Positions 17,102-25,468 of a stretch of 64,000 nucleotides of DNA are shown here, one piece after another. Source of the DNA: Phycisphaeraceae bacterium (GTDB lineage: Bacteria; Planctomycetota; Phycisphaerae; Phycisphaerales; UBA1924); assembly GCA_020639155.1 (NCBI GenBank), contig JACKHF010000001.1, positions 868,001 through 932,000 on the forward strand, read 5' to 3'. The notes beneath the pieces were generated by a model, which was not told the DNA's origin, did no database searches, and was given only the letters and a program-made list of their open reading frames with translations. A program made the translations under genes and the position numbers. Numbering within the stretch: position 1 is the first letter of the stretch; every line of letters begins with the position of its first letter.

Positions 17102-18364
17102 ATGTTCAGTTCGTACAGCATTCGGAAGAGCCGCTTGATTGGCGCGTCTGCATTGCTCATTGGTCTGGCTGGAAGCTCGGCAACTGCTCAGTCTTTCAAG
17201 TTGATCGGTGATCTTGCTGGCGGGACCAGCTTCAGCACTGCTCTGGCGATCTCTGCGGATGGCAAGGTTGTTGTTGGCAAGAGCAGCGGCAGCAATGGAT
17301 TCGAAGCAATCAGATGGACCGAATCCGGCGGGGTTGTCGGGCTTGGAGATCTGGCTGGTGGCATCTTCAACTCTGAAGCCACGGGCGTGAACTCCAACGG
17401 CTCGGTTATCACGGGAACGGCGAACGGTCCCAATGGCAAGGAGGCATTTCGCTGGTCACAAGCGACCGGCATGATCACGCTCGACGCAACGATACCAAAC
17501 TCAAGCTTTGCGGGTGATATGTCGGACTCAGGTGCGGTTGTCACCGGGTACATCACCGGCGGCGTGCAGAGCTTCGAGGCGTACCGCTGGACCTCCTCAA
17601 CCGGTATCGTCGGACTTGGCGATCTTCCGGGCGGTGAGGTGTACTCGGTCGGCACAGCCGTTTCCGCCAACGGCGCAGTAATTGTTGGCTCATCCGCGGG
17701 CATCAACGGCACGGAAGCATTCCGCTGGACACAGTCAGCGGGTATGGTCGGGCTTGGGTTTCTTTCCAACTTTGAGTATGACTCAGATGCTCTGGCTGTG
17801 AATCCTGACGGCTCTGTCGTCGTTGGTGTCAGCCTGACTGCACTTGGGCAGGAAGCATTCCGTTGGTCGCAATCTTCCGGCATGATTGGGCTCGGCGATC
17901 TGGCAGGCGGCCTGTATGGCAGCCAGGCGTGGGGCGTGTCGGACAACGGTTCTGTTGTGGTTGGTCAGGGGCTGACCTCAAACGGAAACGAGGCTTTCAT
18001 CTGGGACACGACCCATGGAATACGCAACCTCAAGAGTGTCCTTGTCAGCCAGTATGGTCTGGGTTCACAGATCGGTAGCTGGACTCTGACCCGCGCAACT
18101 GCAATCACCGGCGACGGCAAGATCATCGTTGGCTCTGCGACAAATGCTGCGGGTGACGTTCGTGGATTCATCGCAAACCTGACTGAAAGCACCTGTTATG
18201 CTGATTGCGATCAGAACGGCACACTGAACATCTTCGATTATGTGTGCTTTGGCAGCTACTTCGCTGCACAGGTCAACGCGGTTGCTGATTGCGATCACAA
18301 CAACGTGCTGAACCTGTTCGACTACATCTGCTTTGGGAACGCATACTCCGCAGGTTGCCCGTAA
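17102..18364 (+). CDS. secreted HAF-repeat protein with C-terminal GC-type dockerin
   Basis: 420 residues. Signal peptide (about 1-29, cleavage near ATAQS), then about seven HAF-type repeats of roughly 45 residues, each with the pattern LGDLAGG, S-x-A-x-x-[IV]-S-x-[DN]-G, VVVG and EAFRW. Such repeats make a beta-propeller-like or solenoid extracellular domain. The last 60 residues form two EF-hand-like halves, ADCDQNGTLNIFDYVCFG and ADCDHNNVLNLFDYICFG, ending GCP: the GC-type dockerin of Phycisphaerae. Acts outside the cell; the dockerin presumably attaches it to an unidentified partner. Shine-Dalgarno AAGGGA nine bases upstream. Confidence 0.93.
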   Translation: MFSSYSIRKSRLIGASALLIGLAGSSATAQSFKLIGDLAGGTSFSTALAISADGKVVVGKSSGSNGFEAIRWTESGGVVGLGDLAGGIFNSEATGVNSNGSVITGTANGPNGKEAFRWSQATGMITLDATIPNSSFAGDMSDSGAVVTGYITGGVQSFEAYRWTSSTGIVGLGDLPGGEVYSVGTAVSANGAVIVGSSAGINGTEAFRWTQSAGMVGLGFLSNFEYDSDALAVNPDGSVVVGVSLTALGQEAFRWSQSSGMIGLGDLAGGLYGSQAWGVSDNGSVVVGQGLTSNGNEAFIWDTTHGIRNLKSVLVSQYGLGSQIGSWTLTRATAITGDGKIIVGSATNAAGDVRGFIANLTESTCYADCDQNGTLNIFDYVCFGSYFAAQVNAVADCDHNNVLNLFDYICFGNAYSAGCP

Positions 18365-18397
18365 ACACGTTTTCTCCTGAGCGCGTATGAACGCGTT

Positions 18398-18440
18398 GCG
18401 GGCTCCTGGTCAACACGACCCGGAGCCCGCTTTCCTTTTT
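18398..18440 (+). terminator. intrinsic terminator after the HAF-repeat gene
   Basis: Perfect 9-base arms GCGGGCTCC (18398-18406) and GGAGCCCGC (18422-18430), followed by TTTCCTTTTT. It may also help stop transcription of the convergent protease gene. Confidence 0.88.
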
Positions 18441-18462
18441 GTATCAAGGTCTTCGATTCAGC

Positions 18463-20145
18463 TTACGGCGTGATATCAACATATCCGCGCAGGTACTCGC
18501 CGCTTTCCTGCCGGACAATGCCAACACGCGCCGCCTCACCATTCTTCAGTCGATCTGCAGCAAACACAAGGGTGCTGACCGACTGCACTGCTCGATGGTC
18601 GATCTGCTCGATGATGTCGCCGGAGCGAAGCCCTGCTCGCTCAGCGGCACTGCCTGCCTCAACCTCGTATACAAGAGCGCCGTTCACACCATCACGCTCC
18701 AACTGAATGGGCAATCTATCCGGGAGCTCAATGACCCACATGCCAAGGTTTGGCACATCGATTGCGCCGACTTCTTTCAGCGATGCGATGCGTAGATCGC
18801 CGAGTTGCACAGACGTTGTGCGGAGCGCGCCGTTTCGCACGTACTCAACACTGACGCTCTGTCCCGGAGGCGTGATCGCAATGAGATTCCTCAGTCTGTT
18901 GACCGTTGGCGAGGGCTTCCCATTGAACTTCACAATGATGTCACCATTGCGCAGTCCTGCACTATCCGCTGGACCACTTTGCACAACGCGTTCGAGCGCA
19001 ACACCGCCACCCGAGCTGTCGTACGTTGGAATGCCCATCTGGATCGCTTCGGCGTAACTCAGTTCAGCGCCCATGTTCACACCGAGGTACCCACGCCGAA
19101 CGGTGCCGCCCGAGATGATCATCTCCATCACCGGCTGCGCGATGTTACTTGGAATGGCAAACCCCAACCCAATGGACCCGCGTCCTGTTGTCGCAATCTG
19201 CGAGTTGATTCCCATCACATGCCCGCGCAGATCAAGCAGCGGCCCGCCCGAGTTTCCCGGATTGATTGCAGCATCGGTCTGGATGAAATCTTCATATGTA
19301 TTCATCTCAGCGGTTCTGCTGCGCAACTGACCGGGATTCAGACCCGCGCGTCCTTTCGCACTGACAATGCCCGATGTCACGGTGTTGTCGAGTCCGAGCG
19401 GATTCCCAACCGCAACAACCCAGTCCCCCACTTCCAGATCGTCCGAATCGCCAAACTGTGCGGATGTCAGACGATCTGCATCAATGCGCACCACCGCAAG
19501 ATCGGTTTGCGGATCGCGCCCAACCAACTGTGCCTGCACATCTCTGCCGTCGTACAGATGCACAACGAGATCATCACCGGTACCAACAACATGATTGTTT
19601 GTTACGATATACCCACCCTGATCGTCGGTGCGCATGATCACGCCGGTGCCAAGCCCAGCCTGCTGCCTTCGCGTACCCATCGGTTCTGCCCCCCACATGC
19701 TGCGGCGGACGAGTTGTACCTGCTCGTATGTCGTAATATGGACAACAGAAGGTTCTGCCACCTTCGCAACGTATCGGAATGCTTTGGAGAGTGATTGGGC
19801 CTGTTCGATTGCGCGATCTGTTTCTGGATCGAGCGCCACGTCCGGCTGGACAAGTTCAAGCACTGGCTCAGCAACCACAACACCCTGCTCGACATCTGCT
19901 TCACGGGTCTTCCCGCGTGTGAAGACAGCATTCGCGCCCGCGTTGACACCACCGGCCACGCTCCGCGCGACTGCATTGCCCATTGCCACGCCCGACGCAA
20001 AACCATGACCGACACCAAAGGTCAGCCCGAAGATCAGCCCGCACGTGAGCTTGGAAGCAAAGCTGGTTGTGTGTCTGATCGGAGCAACTGCTGTATCAAG
20101 CAGCGATTCTGGGGTGTGACGAGCCTGGAAGAACGATTTTTTCAT
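18463..20145 (-). CDS. HtrA/DegP-type serine protease with two PDZ domains
   Basis: 560 residues. Periplasmic quality-control protease. The catalytic triad is visible: His185 in TNNHVV, Asp215 in TDLAVV, Ser299 in NPGNSGGPL. Two PDZ domains follow (about 355-445 and 470-555). The N-terminus holds a glycine-rich hydrophobic segment (about 33-70) that serves as signal or membrane anchor. Start MKKSFF follows GAAGGAG by seven bases. DegP, DegQ and DegS cannot be told apart from the sequence alone, but two PDZ domains argue against DegS. Convergent with the HAF-repeat gene. Confidence 0.95.
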   Translation of the reverse strand: MKKSFFQARHTPESLLDTAVAPIRHTTSFASKLTCGLIFGLTFGVGHGFASGVAMGNAVARSVAGGVNAGANAVFTRGKTREADVEQGVVVAEPVLELVQPDVALDPETDRAIEQAQSLSKAFRYVAKVAEPSVVHITTYEQVQLVRRSMWGAEPMGTRRQQAGLGTGVIMRTDDQGGYIVTNNHVVGTGDDLVVHLYDGRDVQAQLVGRDPQTDLAVVRIDADRLTSAQFGDSDDLEVGDWVVAVGNPLGLDNTVTSGIVSAKGRAGLNPGQLRSRTAEMNTYEDFIQTDAAINPGNSGGPLLDLRGHVMGINSQIATTGRGSIGLGFAIPSNIAQPVMEMIISGGTVRRGYLGVNMGAELSYAEAIQMGIPTYDSSGGGVALERVVQSGPADSAGLRNGDIIVKFNGKPSPTVNRLRNLIAITPPGQSVSVEYVRNGALRTTSVQLGDLRIASLKEVGAIDVPNLGMWVIELPDRLPIQLERDGVNGALVYEVEAGSAAERAGLRSGDIIEQIDHRAVQSVSTLVFAADRLKNGEAARVGIVRQESGEYLRGYVDITP

Positions 20146-20525
20146 ATGCCAACTCCTTCGAAGAAAGCATGTTCCTGCCGCGCTGGCAGCCTCTGACGCG
20201 GTGCCATGCGTACATGTACATCTCTCAGATGCTCTTGATGCACATAATGTGCCAATCAGTCATTGTCCTATAACTTAGTCCTGCGGGCCATACCGATGGG
20301 CTTCACAATCGATGTTGGGCTTTGTACAAGGGGAGCATCTCCAGACTCCACACATGCGGATACGAGTGTGCCCAGCGCACATGTCACTTCCAATAACAGC
20401 CGAACACTGTGATTGTTTCTGTGCATTTTCAGTGTCAGAACAATCCCATCATCAATAGAGCAACCACGTTCAACTGTGTGCAGTATAAACAGGGTGGCGG
20501 GAAACCCGTACCGAAAGCCGCACCC
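20146..20525. other. 380-base intergenic region between divergent genes
   Basis: Holds the promoters of the HtrA-type protease (minus) and of the dockerin propeller gene (plus). A 10-base palindrome GTACATGTAC lies at 20210-20219, 65 bases from the protease start, and could be an operator. A minus-strand open frame (20268-20561) has no supporting feature. Nothing else recognised. Confidence 0.4.
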
Positions 20526-21758
20526 ATGCCAGCCGAGAGTACTGTGAAAACGATTGCACACGTGTCATGCGTTGCACTGTTCTGCTGCAGCGCTGCAGCC
20601 CAGAACTGCACATCCACTGCCCTGCCAATACCGCAAGATTTCTCTACAAATGGAACTGTGTACGAACTCGGCATTTGGGATCCTGACAATGATGGATCGC
20701 AGAACGAAATGCTGGTCGTTGGAGGATCATTCACATCCGTTGGGAAGCAGCCGATCGCCAGTCTTGCACTATGGGATGGCGAACTGTGGCATCAGATCGG
20801 GTTTGGATCGCCGATTCCACAAGTCGAGCGCCTTGGGGTGTATGAAGGCAATCTGTTCGTATCGGGTCTCGTCAGTGGATTCCTCGCCGAAACATGGCGT
20901 TGGGACGGCACAAGCTGGCATTATGTGCCTGTACCGACACCGCTTGGAATCGCGACCTGCTTTTTACAATATCAGGGGCGATTCTTTGTCGCATCAAGCG
21001 ATCTTCAATCAGAAGTAACTTCGTTCTGGCAGTGGGAAAATCAAGCATGGGTCCCTGCACAAGGAGGGTCTGTTTACTCAACAATCAACATATTTCGTGA
21101 GTACAAAGGCAAGCTGTTTGCAGGTGGAGGCTCCGCATCGCTATGGAATACTGGTGGTGTGAAGGTGAATGGTATCGCAGAATGGAACGGTGAGTACTGG
21201 ACACATCCCGGCTTTGGTATACCTCGTTTCACAAACATTACTGCTCTCGGCACGCATCAATCAAAGCTTTTCTTTGGCGGCACCGCTCTCCCTATCAGCA
21301 CGTTCGATGGGCATAATGTCCAGCAACTGCCTGGTAGCACACAGTCTGCCTACGCGTTCCACTCACATGAAGATGTCATGCTGGCTGGAGGTCGATTTCA
21401 GGAAGGCATCTTGTTGTGGGACGGGGTAGCATGGCAGTCGATCTTTGGCGGCATTAGTTCATCAACCACACCAACGAGCAGCGTTATTGATATGCTGGAA
21501 TGGGACGGCATGATCATTCTTGCTGGCACCTTCGATACTGCCTTTGGAAACCCTGCTGGCAATCTTGCCCTGCTCGATATCAGTTGCCTGTGCGCTCCGG
21601 ATTGCGATCAGAACGCAGTGCTCAACATCTTCGACTACATCTGCTTTGGGAACGCGTACGCGAGCATGGATCCGTACGCCGACTGCGACAAGAATGGCTT
21701 CTTCAACGTATTCGACTACATCTGCTTCGGGAATGCCTATGCAAACGGATGTCCATGA
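20526..21758 (+). CDS. secreted kelch-like propeller protein with GC-type dockerin
   Basis: 410 residues from ATG 20526; GTG 20544 (reading MKTIAHV) is an equally good start. Signal peptide ends near CSAAAQ. The body has repeats of about 50 residues with the pattern [VL]-GGSF, SLALWDGELWHQIG, WRWDGTSWHYVP, WNGEYWTH, typical of beta-propeller proteins of planctomycetes. The C-terminus carries two dockerin halves (DCDQNAVLNIFDYICFG and DCDKNGFFNVFDYICFG) ending NGCP. Secreted and probably anchored; substrate unknown. Confidence 0.88.
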   Translation: MPAESTVKTIAHVSCVALFCCSAAAQNCTSTALPIPQDFSTNGTVYELGIWDPDNDGSQNEMLVVGGSFTSVGKQPIASLALWDGELWHQIGFGSPIPQVERLGVYEGNLFVSGLVSGFLAETWRWDGTSWHYVPVPTPLGIATCFLQYQGRFFVASSDLQSEVTSFWQWENQAWVPAQGGSVYSTINIFREYKGKLFAGGGSASLWNTGGVKVNGIAEWNGEYWTHPGFGIPRFTNITALGTHQSKLFFGGTALPISTFDGHNVQQLPGSTQSAYAFHSHEDVMLAGGRFQEGILLWDGVAWQSIFGGISSSTTPTSSVIDMLEWDGMIILAGTFDTAFGNPAGNLALLDISCLCAPDCDQNAVLNIFDYICFGNAYASMDPYADCDKNGFFNVFDYICFGNAYANGCP

Positions 21759-21840
21759 CATTCTGTCTTCTCTGAAGCGCACAATCAACGATTCCGGCAA
21801 TTCCAATGCGCGATGACAGAGCAGGAGCCGCATGCGACCA

Positions 21841-22062
21841 TCAATGCCCGTCGTCTATGCTGCGTTTCCGATCGGGAGCTTTCGCTTTGTGTTGATGTTG
21901 ATACACCAGGGGCCCAACAATCCAGAGCACAAATACAAGTATGAAAATACCCGCAACAATGTCGTAAACGATCGGAAACCCGATCATTTGTGACAGCGCT
22001 TTCGCTCCCCACAATAGAAACGCTACCAAACCAGCAACAAAGAGAAACTCAAAGACATTCAC
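21841..22062 (-). CDS. small two-helix membrane protein
   Basis: 73 residues with two hydrophobic helices (about 4-24 and 34-54) separated by a short loop and a basic C-terminus (HKAKAPDRKR). It starts four bases after the DUF1579 gene and is the last gene of a minus-strand run coming from fbaB. Function unknown. Confidence 0.72.
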   Translation of the reverse strand: MNVFEFLFVAGLVAFLLWGAKALSQMIGFPIVYDIVAGIFILVFVLWIVGPLVYQHQHKAKAPDRKRSIDDGH

Positions 22063-22066
22063 GCGA

Positions 22067-22555
22067 TCACTTCGTGCGCGTCACGGTCATCTTCATGAAC
22101 TCCATCCATGACCCGTCGTTGTTCTGCAAGCGCGAGGTCAGCGTGCGATGATCGTCGTCGATAAAACGCACCACGTCCTGGTACTTTGCCATCACGTTGG
22201 GATCGTCAAAGCTCGGGCCCACGGTATCAAGCGTCAGCGTGCGCGTCGCGCTATCGAGCGAACCGTCGTACAACCACATATGCGTCATGACCGATGCAAT
22301 GAACGAGCCGACGAAACGATTTTTCATCGGGTCGTACCCGAGTGTGATGATGGACTTCATATTGACGTCGCATCCGGGCATCATGCCGTCCCATTCACCA
22401 ACAACCCACAGATCGCCGATCTTGCGCACACTCTCGGTGCCGGTGCCTTTCATGGGTGGCTGGTCTGGTCCCATGACCGCCTCACTCTCGAACGTCCATT
22501 CACCAACCATCTTTGTGAGAAGTTCGTGCTCTGGTGTTGCTTTCGGGAACTCCAT
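22067..22555 (-). CDS. DUF1579-family protein
   Basis: 162 residues from the ATG reading MEFPKATPEHE, which has GGAG six bases before it; an ATG four codons earlier is possible. The sequence shows the DUF1579 pattern: GEWTFESE near the N-terminus, GLWVVGEW-like DLWVVGEW, ITLGYDPMKNRFVGSF, and a C-terminal M-x-F-x-K-M. These are lipocalin-like beta-barrel proteins of unknown function, often about 160 residues. Cytoplasmic, as no signal peptide is seen. Confidence 0.88.
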   Translation of the reverse strand: MEFPKATPEHELLTKMVGEWTFESEAVMGPDQPPMKGTGTESVRKIGDLWVVGEWDGMMPGCDVNMKSIITLGYDPMKNRFVGSFIASVMTHMWLYDGSLDSATRTLTLDTVGPSFDDPNVMAKYQDVVRFIDDDHRTLTSRLQNNDGSWMEFMKMTVTRTK

Positions 22556-22583
22556 CGTGTGCTCCATGTTGGGATTGGCGGTG

Positions 22584-23018
22584 TTACTTGATCTTCACCC
22601 TGCTCTGCAGGTTTGTTGCGTTGACGGTAGGCTCGTGGAAGAAGTACGAGAGATTCCTCGATTCGTTCGCATTGAACCGCAGCGTCTGCTCGCGTTCCCA
22701 CTCGCCCTCGGACGACGAGAGCATCGCTGTGATTGTGATGTCTCGCGATGACTCAGACTCGTTCGAGACAACGCACGTCACCTCGATGCCATAGTCCGGC
22801 TCGCCGTTGATCACGCGCATGCTCTCGACGGTCTCAATGGACGCGACCTTGATAGATGAGTTCGCGGAGTTCTTCACACCCGCTGCGACGCGATCAAGCA
22901 CGCCGCGAATCTGATCGCTGAAGATGAACGCGAGCGCGATCAGGACGACAAGCATGATGCCACCGAAGACCGTGGCCTGCTTGTCGTTTATTGTGCCTTT
23001 GGAGGATTTCTTGGGCAT
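22584..23018 (-). CDS. single-pass membrane protein, unknown
   Basis: 144 residues. ATG 23018 (MPKKSSKG) has GGAG eight bases upstream; an in-frame GTG three codons earlier is less likely. A basic N-terminus and one membrane helix (about 17-37) are followed by a beta-rich extracytoplasmic domain with the pattern IEVTCVVSNESESSRDITI, like a small Ig or FxLYD-type fold. Lies between the FRG gene and the DUF1579 gene on the same strand. Function not recognised. Confidence 0.75.
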   Translation of the reverse strand: MPKKSSKGTINDKQATVFGGIMLVVLIALAFIFSDQIRGVLDRVAAGVKNSANSSIKVASIETVESMRVINGEPDYGIEVTCVVSNESESSRDITITAMLSSSEGEWEREQTLRFNANESRNLSYFFHEPTVNATNLQSRVKIK

Positions 23019-23048
23019 GCGTTTCACTCCAACACGATTACCTGCAGC

Positions 23049-24128
23049 TTACTCGATTGTAGCTGGTGGCTTTTTCCACAACGTGTTCATCATTTCAACT
23101 ATCTTGCCAGGATACGGCATCAATCGTGGCAGATAGATCCGTCGATTTGAGATCATTTGCAACAAATCGTCTACATGATCCGTACTCAAAGAAAATTTAA
23201 TAACGTTATTGTCGGGCAGGACTTCTTGAAGATCCGGCCACTTGTTATGTATTGTATAGTATGATTCCGCGAACCGCCTGAACAAAAACAACCCATCTTG
23301 TGCATGCATGAATGGGTTATGCATTCTTGTTCCCTCTACCACCCCAATCTCATGCGAAGCATTGTTTCGTACTGATTTTAGGTCGATCGCCAATATCGAC
23401 AAGCAACTATTACTATTTGGTTTGTGTTCGACAGAAAACTGTTTGTGTGACCATGCTGCCCAAAATGCAGCGATTCTGATATCTGAAGTTACATCTAAGA
23501 GTCGAGATGGAAACTCATAATGCCGTGCGATGCAGGATATTTCAAGCAGATACTGCAACGACAAGTTGCCTGCAAAGTGGCCATTTATAAGTTCTTGATC
23601 CAAAGGCCAAAATAAATGATTTCTTATCATGTTTAGTGAATGGCAAACTGTATAGTCACTAATCTGAGATTGAACATCACTAAATCTAACCGGGCGTGCC
23701 ACAGTCAGCCCGATATCATTCAGTTCTTCAGAGAACCGACATAGCGCCATCAGTTCAGCAACCGAGTGCGTCAGAGCATGCTGATGGCTTTGCAGCTTTC
23801 GCTCGAGTTCCTCGGGCGGCAGTGATTGTGCCCTCACAGATTTTCTATAGATGCTCGTGCTCTCCTTGATAAAAGTGCTCGAATATGTCTCTGCTTGCTC
23901 CCAAAAATTTGGCCACACTTGTTTTATGTCAAACTTGCCACGCCAAACTGTTGGTTGCAATGACCATGCTGCATCTCGCTCACCGCGAAATACCCAATCA
24001 GGCGCAACGCTCGAATCCGCACTTGTAGCTGAAGTATCAACAAGCTTCTCAAGTTCATTTAATAACTCTTTTGCACTCTCACAATGACGAGTGCAATACA
24101 TCTTCTGTGCCGTCGTCTTAGGTGCCAT
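23049..24128 (-). CDS. FRG-domain protein, AT-rich and probably acquired
   Basis: 359 residues. The FRG fold is marked by DWVFRGERDAAWSLQPTVWR (about 44-63) and ARHYEFPSRLLDVTSDIRIA (about 201-220), the two blocks that define this Phe-Arg-Gly family. FRG proteins have no agreed biochemical role; they are common in variable genomic regions, including phage-defence islands. The gene is visibly richer in A and T than its neighbours, which suggests transfer. Its ATG overlaps the fbaB stop by one base (TAATG), so it is probably translated with the aldolase. No partner gene of a known defence system adjoins it. Confidence 0.88.
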   Translation of the reverse strand: MAPKTTAQKMYCTRHCESAKELLNELEKLVDTSATSADSSVAPDWVFRGERDAAWSLQPTVWRGKFDIKQVWPNFWEQAETYSSTFIKESTSIYRKSVRAQSLPPEELERKLQSHQHALTHSVAELMALCRFSEELNDIGLTVARPVRFSDVQSQISDYTVCHSLNMIRNHLFWPLDQELINGHFAGNLSLQYLLEISCIARHYEFPSRLLDVTSDIRIAAFWAAWSHKQFSVEHKPNSNSCLSILAIDLKSVRNNASHEIGVVEGTRMHNPFMHAQDGLFLFRRFAESYYTIHNKWPDLQEVLPDNNVIKFSLSTDHVDDLLQMISNRRIYLPRLMPYPGKIVEMMNTLWKKPPATIE

Positions 24129-25294
24129 TATGCCACCGTGACAGAATCATCCAGATAGACGTCCTGGATCGCGTGGAGCAGTGCTGCGCCCTCTGCCATA
24201 GGCCGCTGGAAGGCTTTGCGCCCTGAGATCAGTCCCATGCCGCCAGCACGCTTGTTGACGACGGCTGTCGCGACAGCATCCGCCATGTCGCCCGCGCCGT
24301 GGGACTCGCCGCCGGAGTTAATGAGCGGCACGCGCCCCATGAACCCGTTTGCAACCTGATACCTGCACAGATCGATGGGGTGGCCGCCTCTGCCGCTCTC
24401 GTCTGAGCCTGCGAGCTTGGTGTAGACCTCCTTGCGGAACTTGCCGTAGCTGGAGTTGCCCGAGTTGAGCGCAGCGTACCCGCCGTTGAGCGTGGGGAGC
24501 TTCTGCTTGACGATGTCCGCCTGGATGGTTGCGCCGAGATGGTTTGCCTGACCGGTGAGATCAGCAGCAGTGTGGTAGTCGACGCCGTTAACCTTGAACG
24601 CGTTGTTGCGCAGGTAGCACCACAGCACGGTGACCATGCCCAGCTCGTGGGCGTGCTGGAACATCTCCGCGACGTACTGGATCTGGTTTGTGGAATCATC
24701 CGACCCAAAGTAGATGGTCGCGCCAACCGCGATCGCGCCCATCTCGAAGCACTCGGTGATCGTGCCGAACGGGATCTGCTTGAACTGGTTTGGATAGGTG
24801 AGGAGTTCGTTGTGGTTGAACTTCACAAGGAACGGGATCTTGTGCGCGTACTTGCGCGCCACAGCGCCGAGCACGCCGTATGTCGAAGCGACGGCGTTGC
24901 AGCCGCCCTCGATCGCAAGCTTCACAATGTTCTCTGGATCGAAGTAGATGGGGTTCGGCGCAAACGAGGCACCAGCCGAGTGCTCAATGCCCTGATCGAC
25001 GGGCAGGATGGAGACGAACCCCGTGCCCGCCAGGCGACCCGTGTTCAGGATTGTCTGGAAGTTGCGCAGGACAGCGGGCTTGCGATCGGAGCTTGCAAAG
25101 ACGCGATCGACAAAGTCCGGCCCGGGGAGATGGAGATCGGCTTTGTTGATGGCGTTTGAGGTGTGGCCGAGCAGATCGGTTGCGCGATCGCCGAGCAGCG
25201 TTGCGATGTCCGTGCCTGGCTTGCAGCAGTCTGTTGTGTTGCAGCAGGTACGGTTGATGGGAGCGGCTGTCATTGTGGAAGTCGCGGTTGTCAT
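24128..25294 (-). CDS. fbaB: class I fructose-bisphosphate aldolase, FbaB/DhnA type
   Basis: 388 residues. Cleaves fructose 1,6-bisphosphate in glycolysis, or forms it in gluconeogenesis, through a lysine Schiff base. Blocks close to E. coli FbaB are present: VLRNFQTILNTGRLAGTG, SILPVDQGIEHSAGASF, LVKFNHNE, AVGATIYFGS, ELGMVTVLW, LTGQANHLGATI, LINSGGESHG and NKRAGGMGLI. About 35 extra residues with two Cys pairs (CC-x5-CC) precede the domain. ATG 25294 follows GGAGAG; an open frame further upstream is ignored. A hairpin with a T-run lies in its leader at 25426-25448. Confidence 0.95.
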   Translation of the reverse strand: MTTATSTMTAAPINRTCCNTTDCCKPGTDIATLLGDRATDLLGHTSNAINKADLHLPGPDFVDRVFASSDRKPAVLRNFQTILNTGRLAGTGFVSILPVDQGIEHSAGASFAPNPIYFDPENIVKLAIEGGCNAVASTYGVLGAVARKYAHKIPFLVKFNHNELLTYPNQFKQIPFGTITECFEMGAIAVGATIYFGSDDSTNQIQYVAEMFQHAHELGMVTVLWCYLRNNAFKVNGVDYHTAADLTGQANHLGATIQADIVKQKLPTLNGGYAALNSGNSSYGKFRKEVYTKLAGSDESGRGGHPIDLCRYQVANGFMGRVPLINSGGESHGAGDMADAVATAVVNKRAGGMGLISGRKAFQRPMAEGAALLHAIQDVYLDDSVTVA

Positions 25295-25425
25295 CGATGT
25301 CTCTCCGTCGTGTGGCTTGGGGACGCTGCAGAACCTGCCCGAACACAGTCCAGCCATCAGCGGACGCACGATTCAGAACGCGCGAAAGACGCGGAGCGCT
25401 GGCATCCATCCTAGTCCTCGGAGCG

Positions 25426-25448
25426 AAAAAAGCCCACAGGAATGGGCT
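25426..25448 (-). terminator. terminator-like hairpin in the fbaB leader
   Basis: On the minus strand AGCCCA, six-base loop, TGGGCT, then T-run. It lies about 130 bases upstream of the fbaB start and 20 bases from the divergent phosphoesterase gene. If fbaB transcription starts upstream of it, it would act as an attenuator; otherwise it may block antisense transcription from the divergent gene. Confidence 0.5.
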
Positions 25449-25468
25449 GTTTGCTCTACACTGGGCAT

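Noticed and set aside
20268..20561. Minus-strand ORF of 97 codons between the protease and propeller genes.
   Set aside because: No Shine-Dalgarno or motif, and it overlaps the signal-peptide region of the propeller gene.
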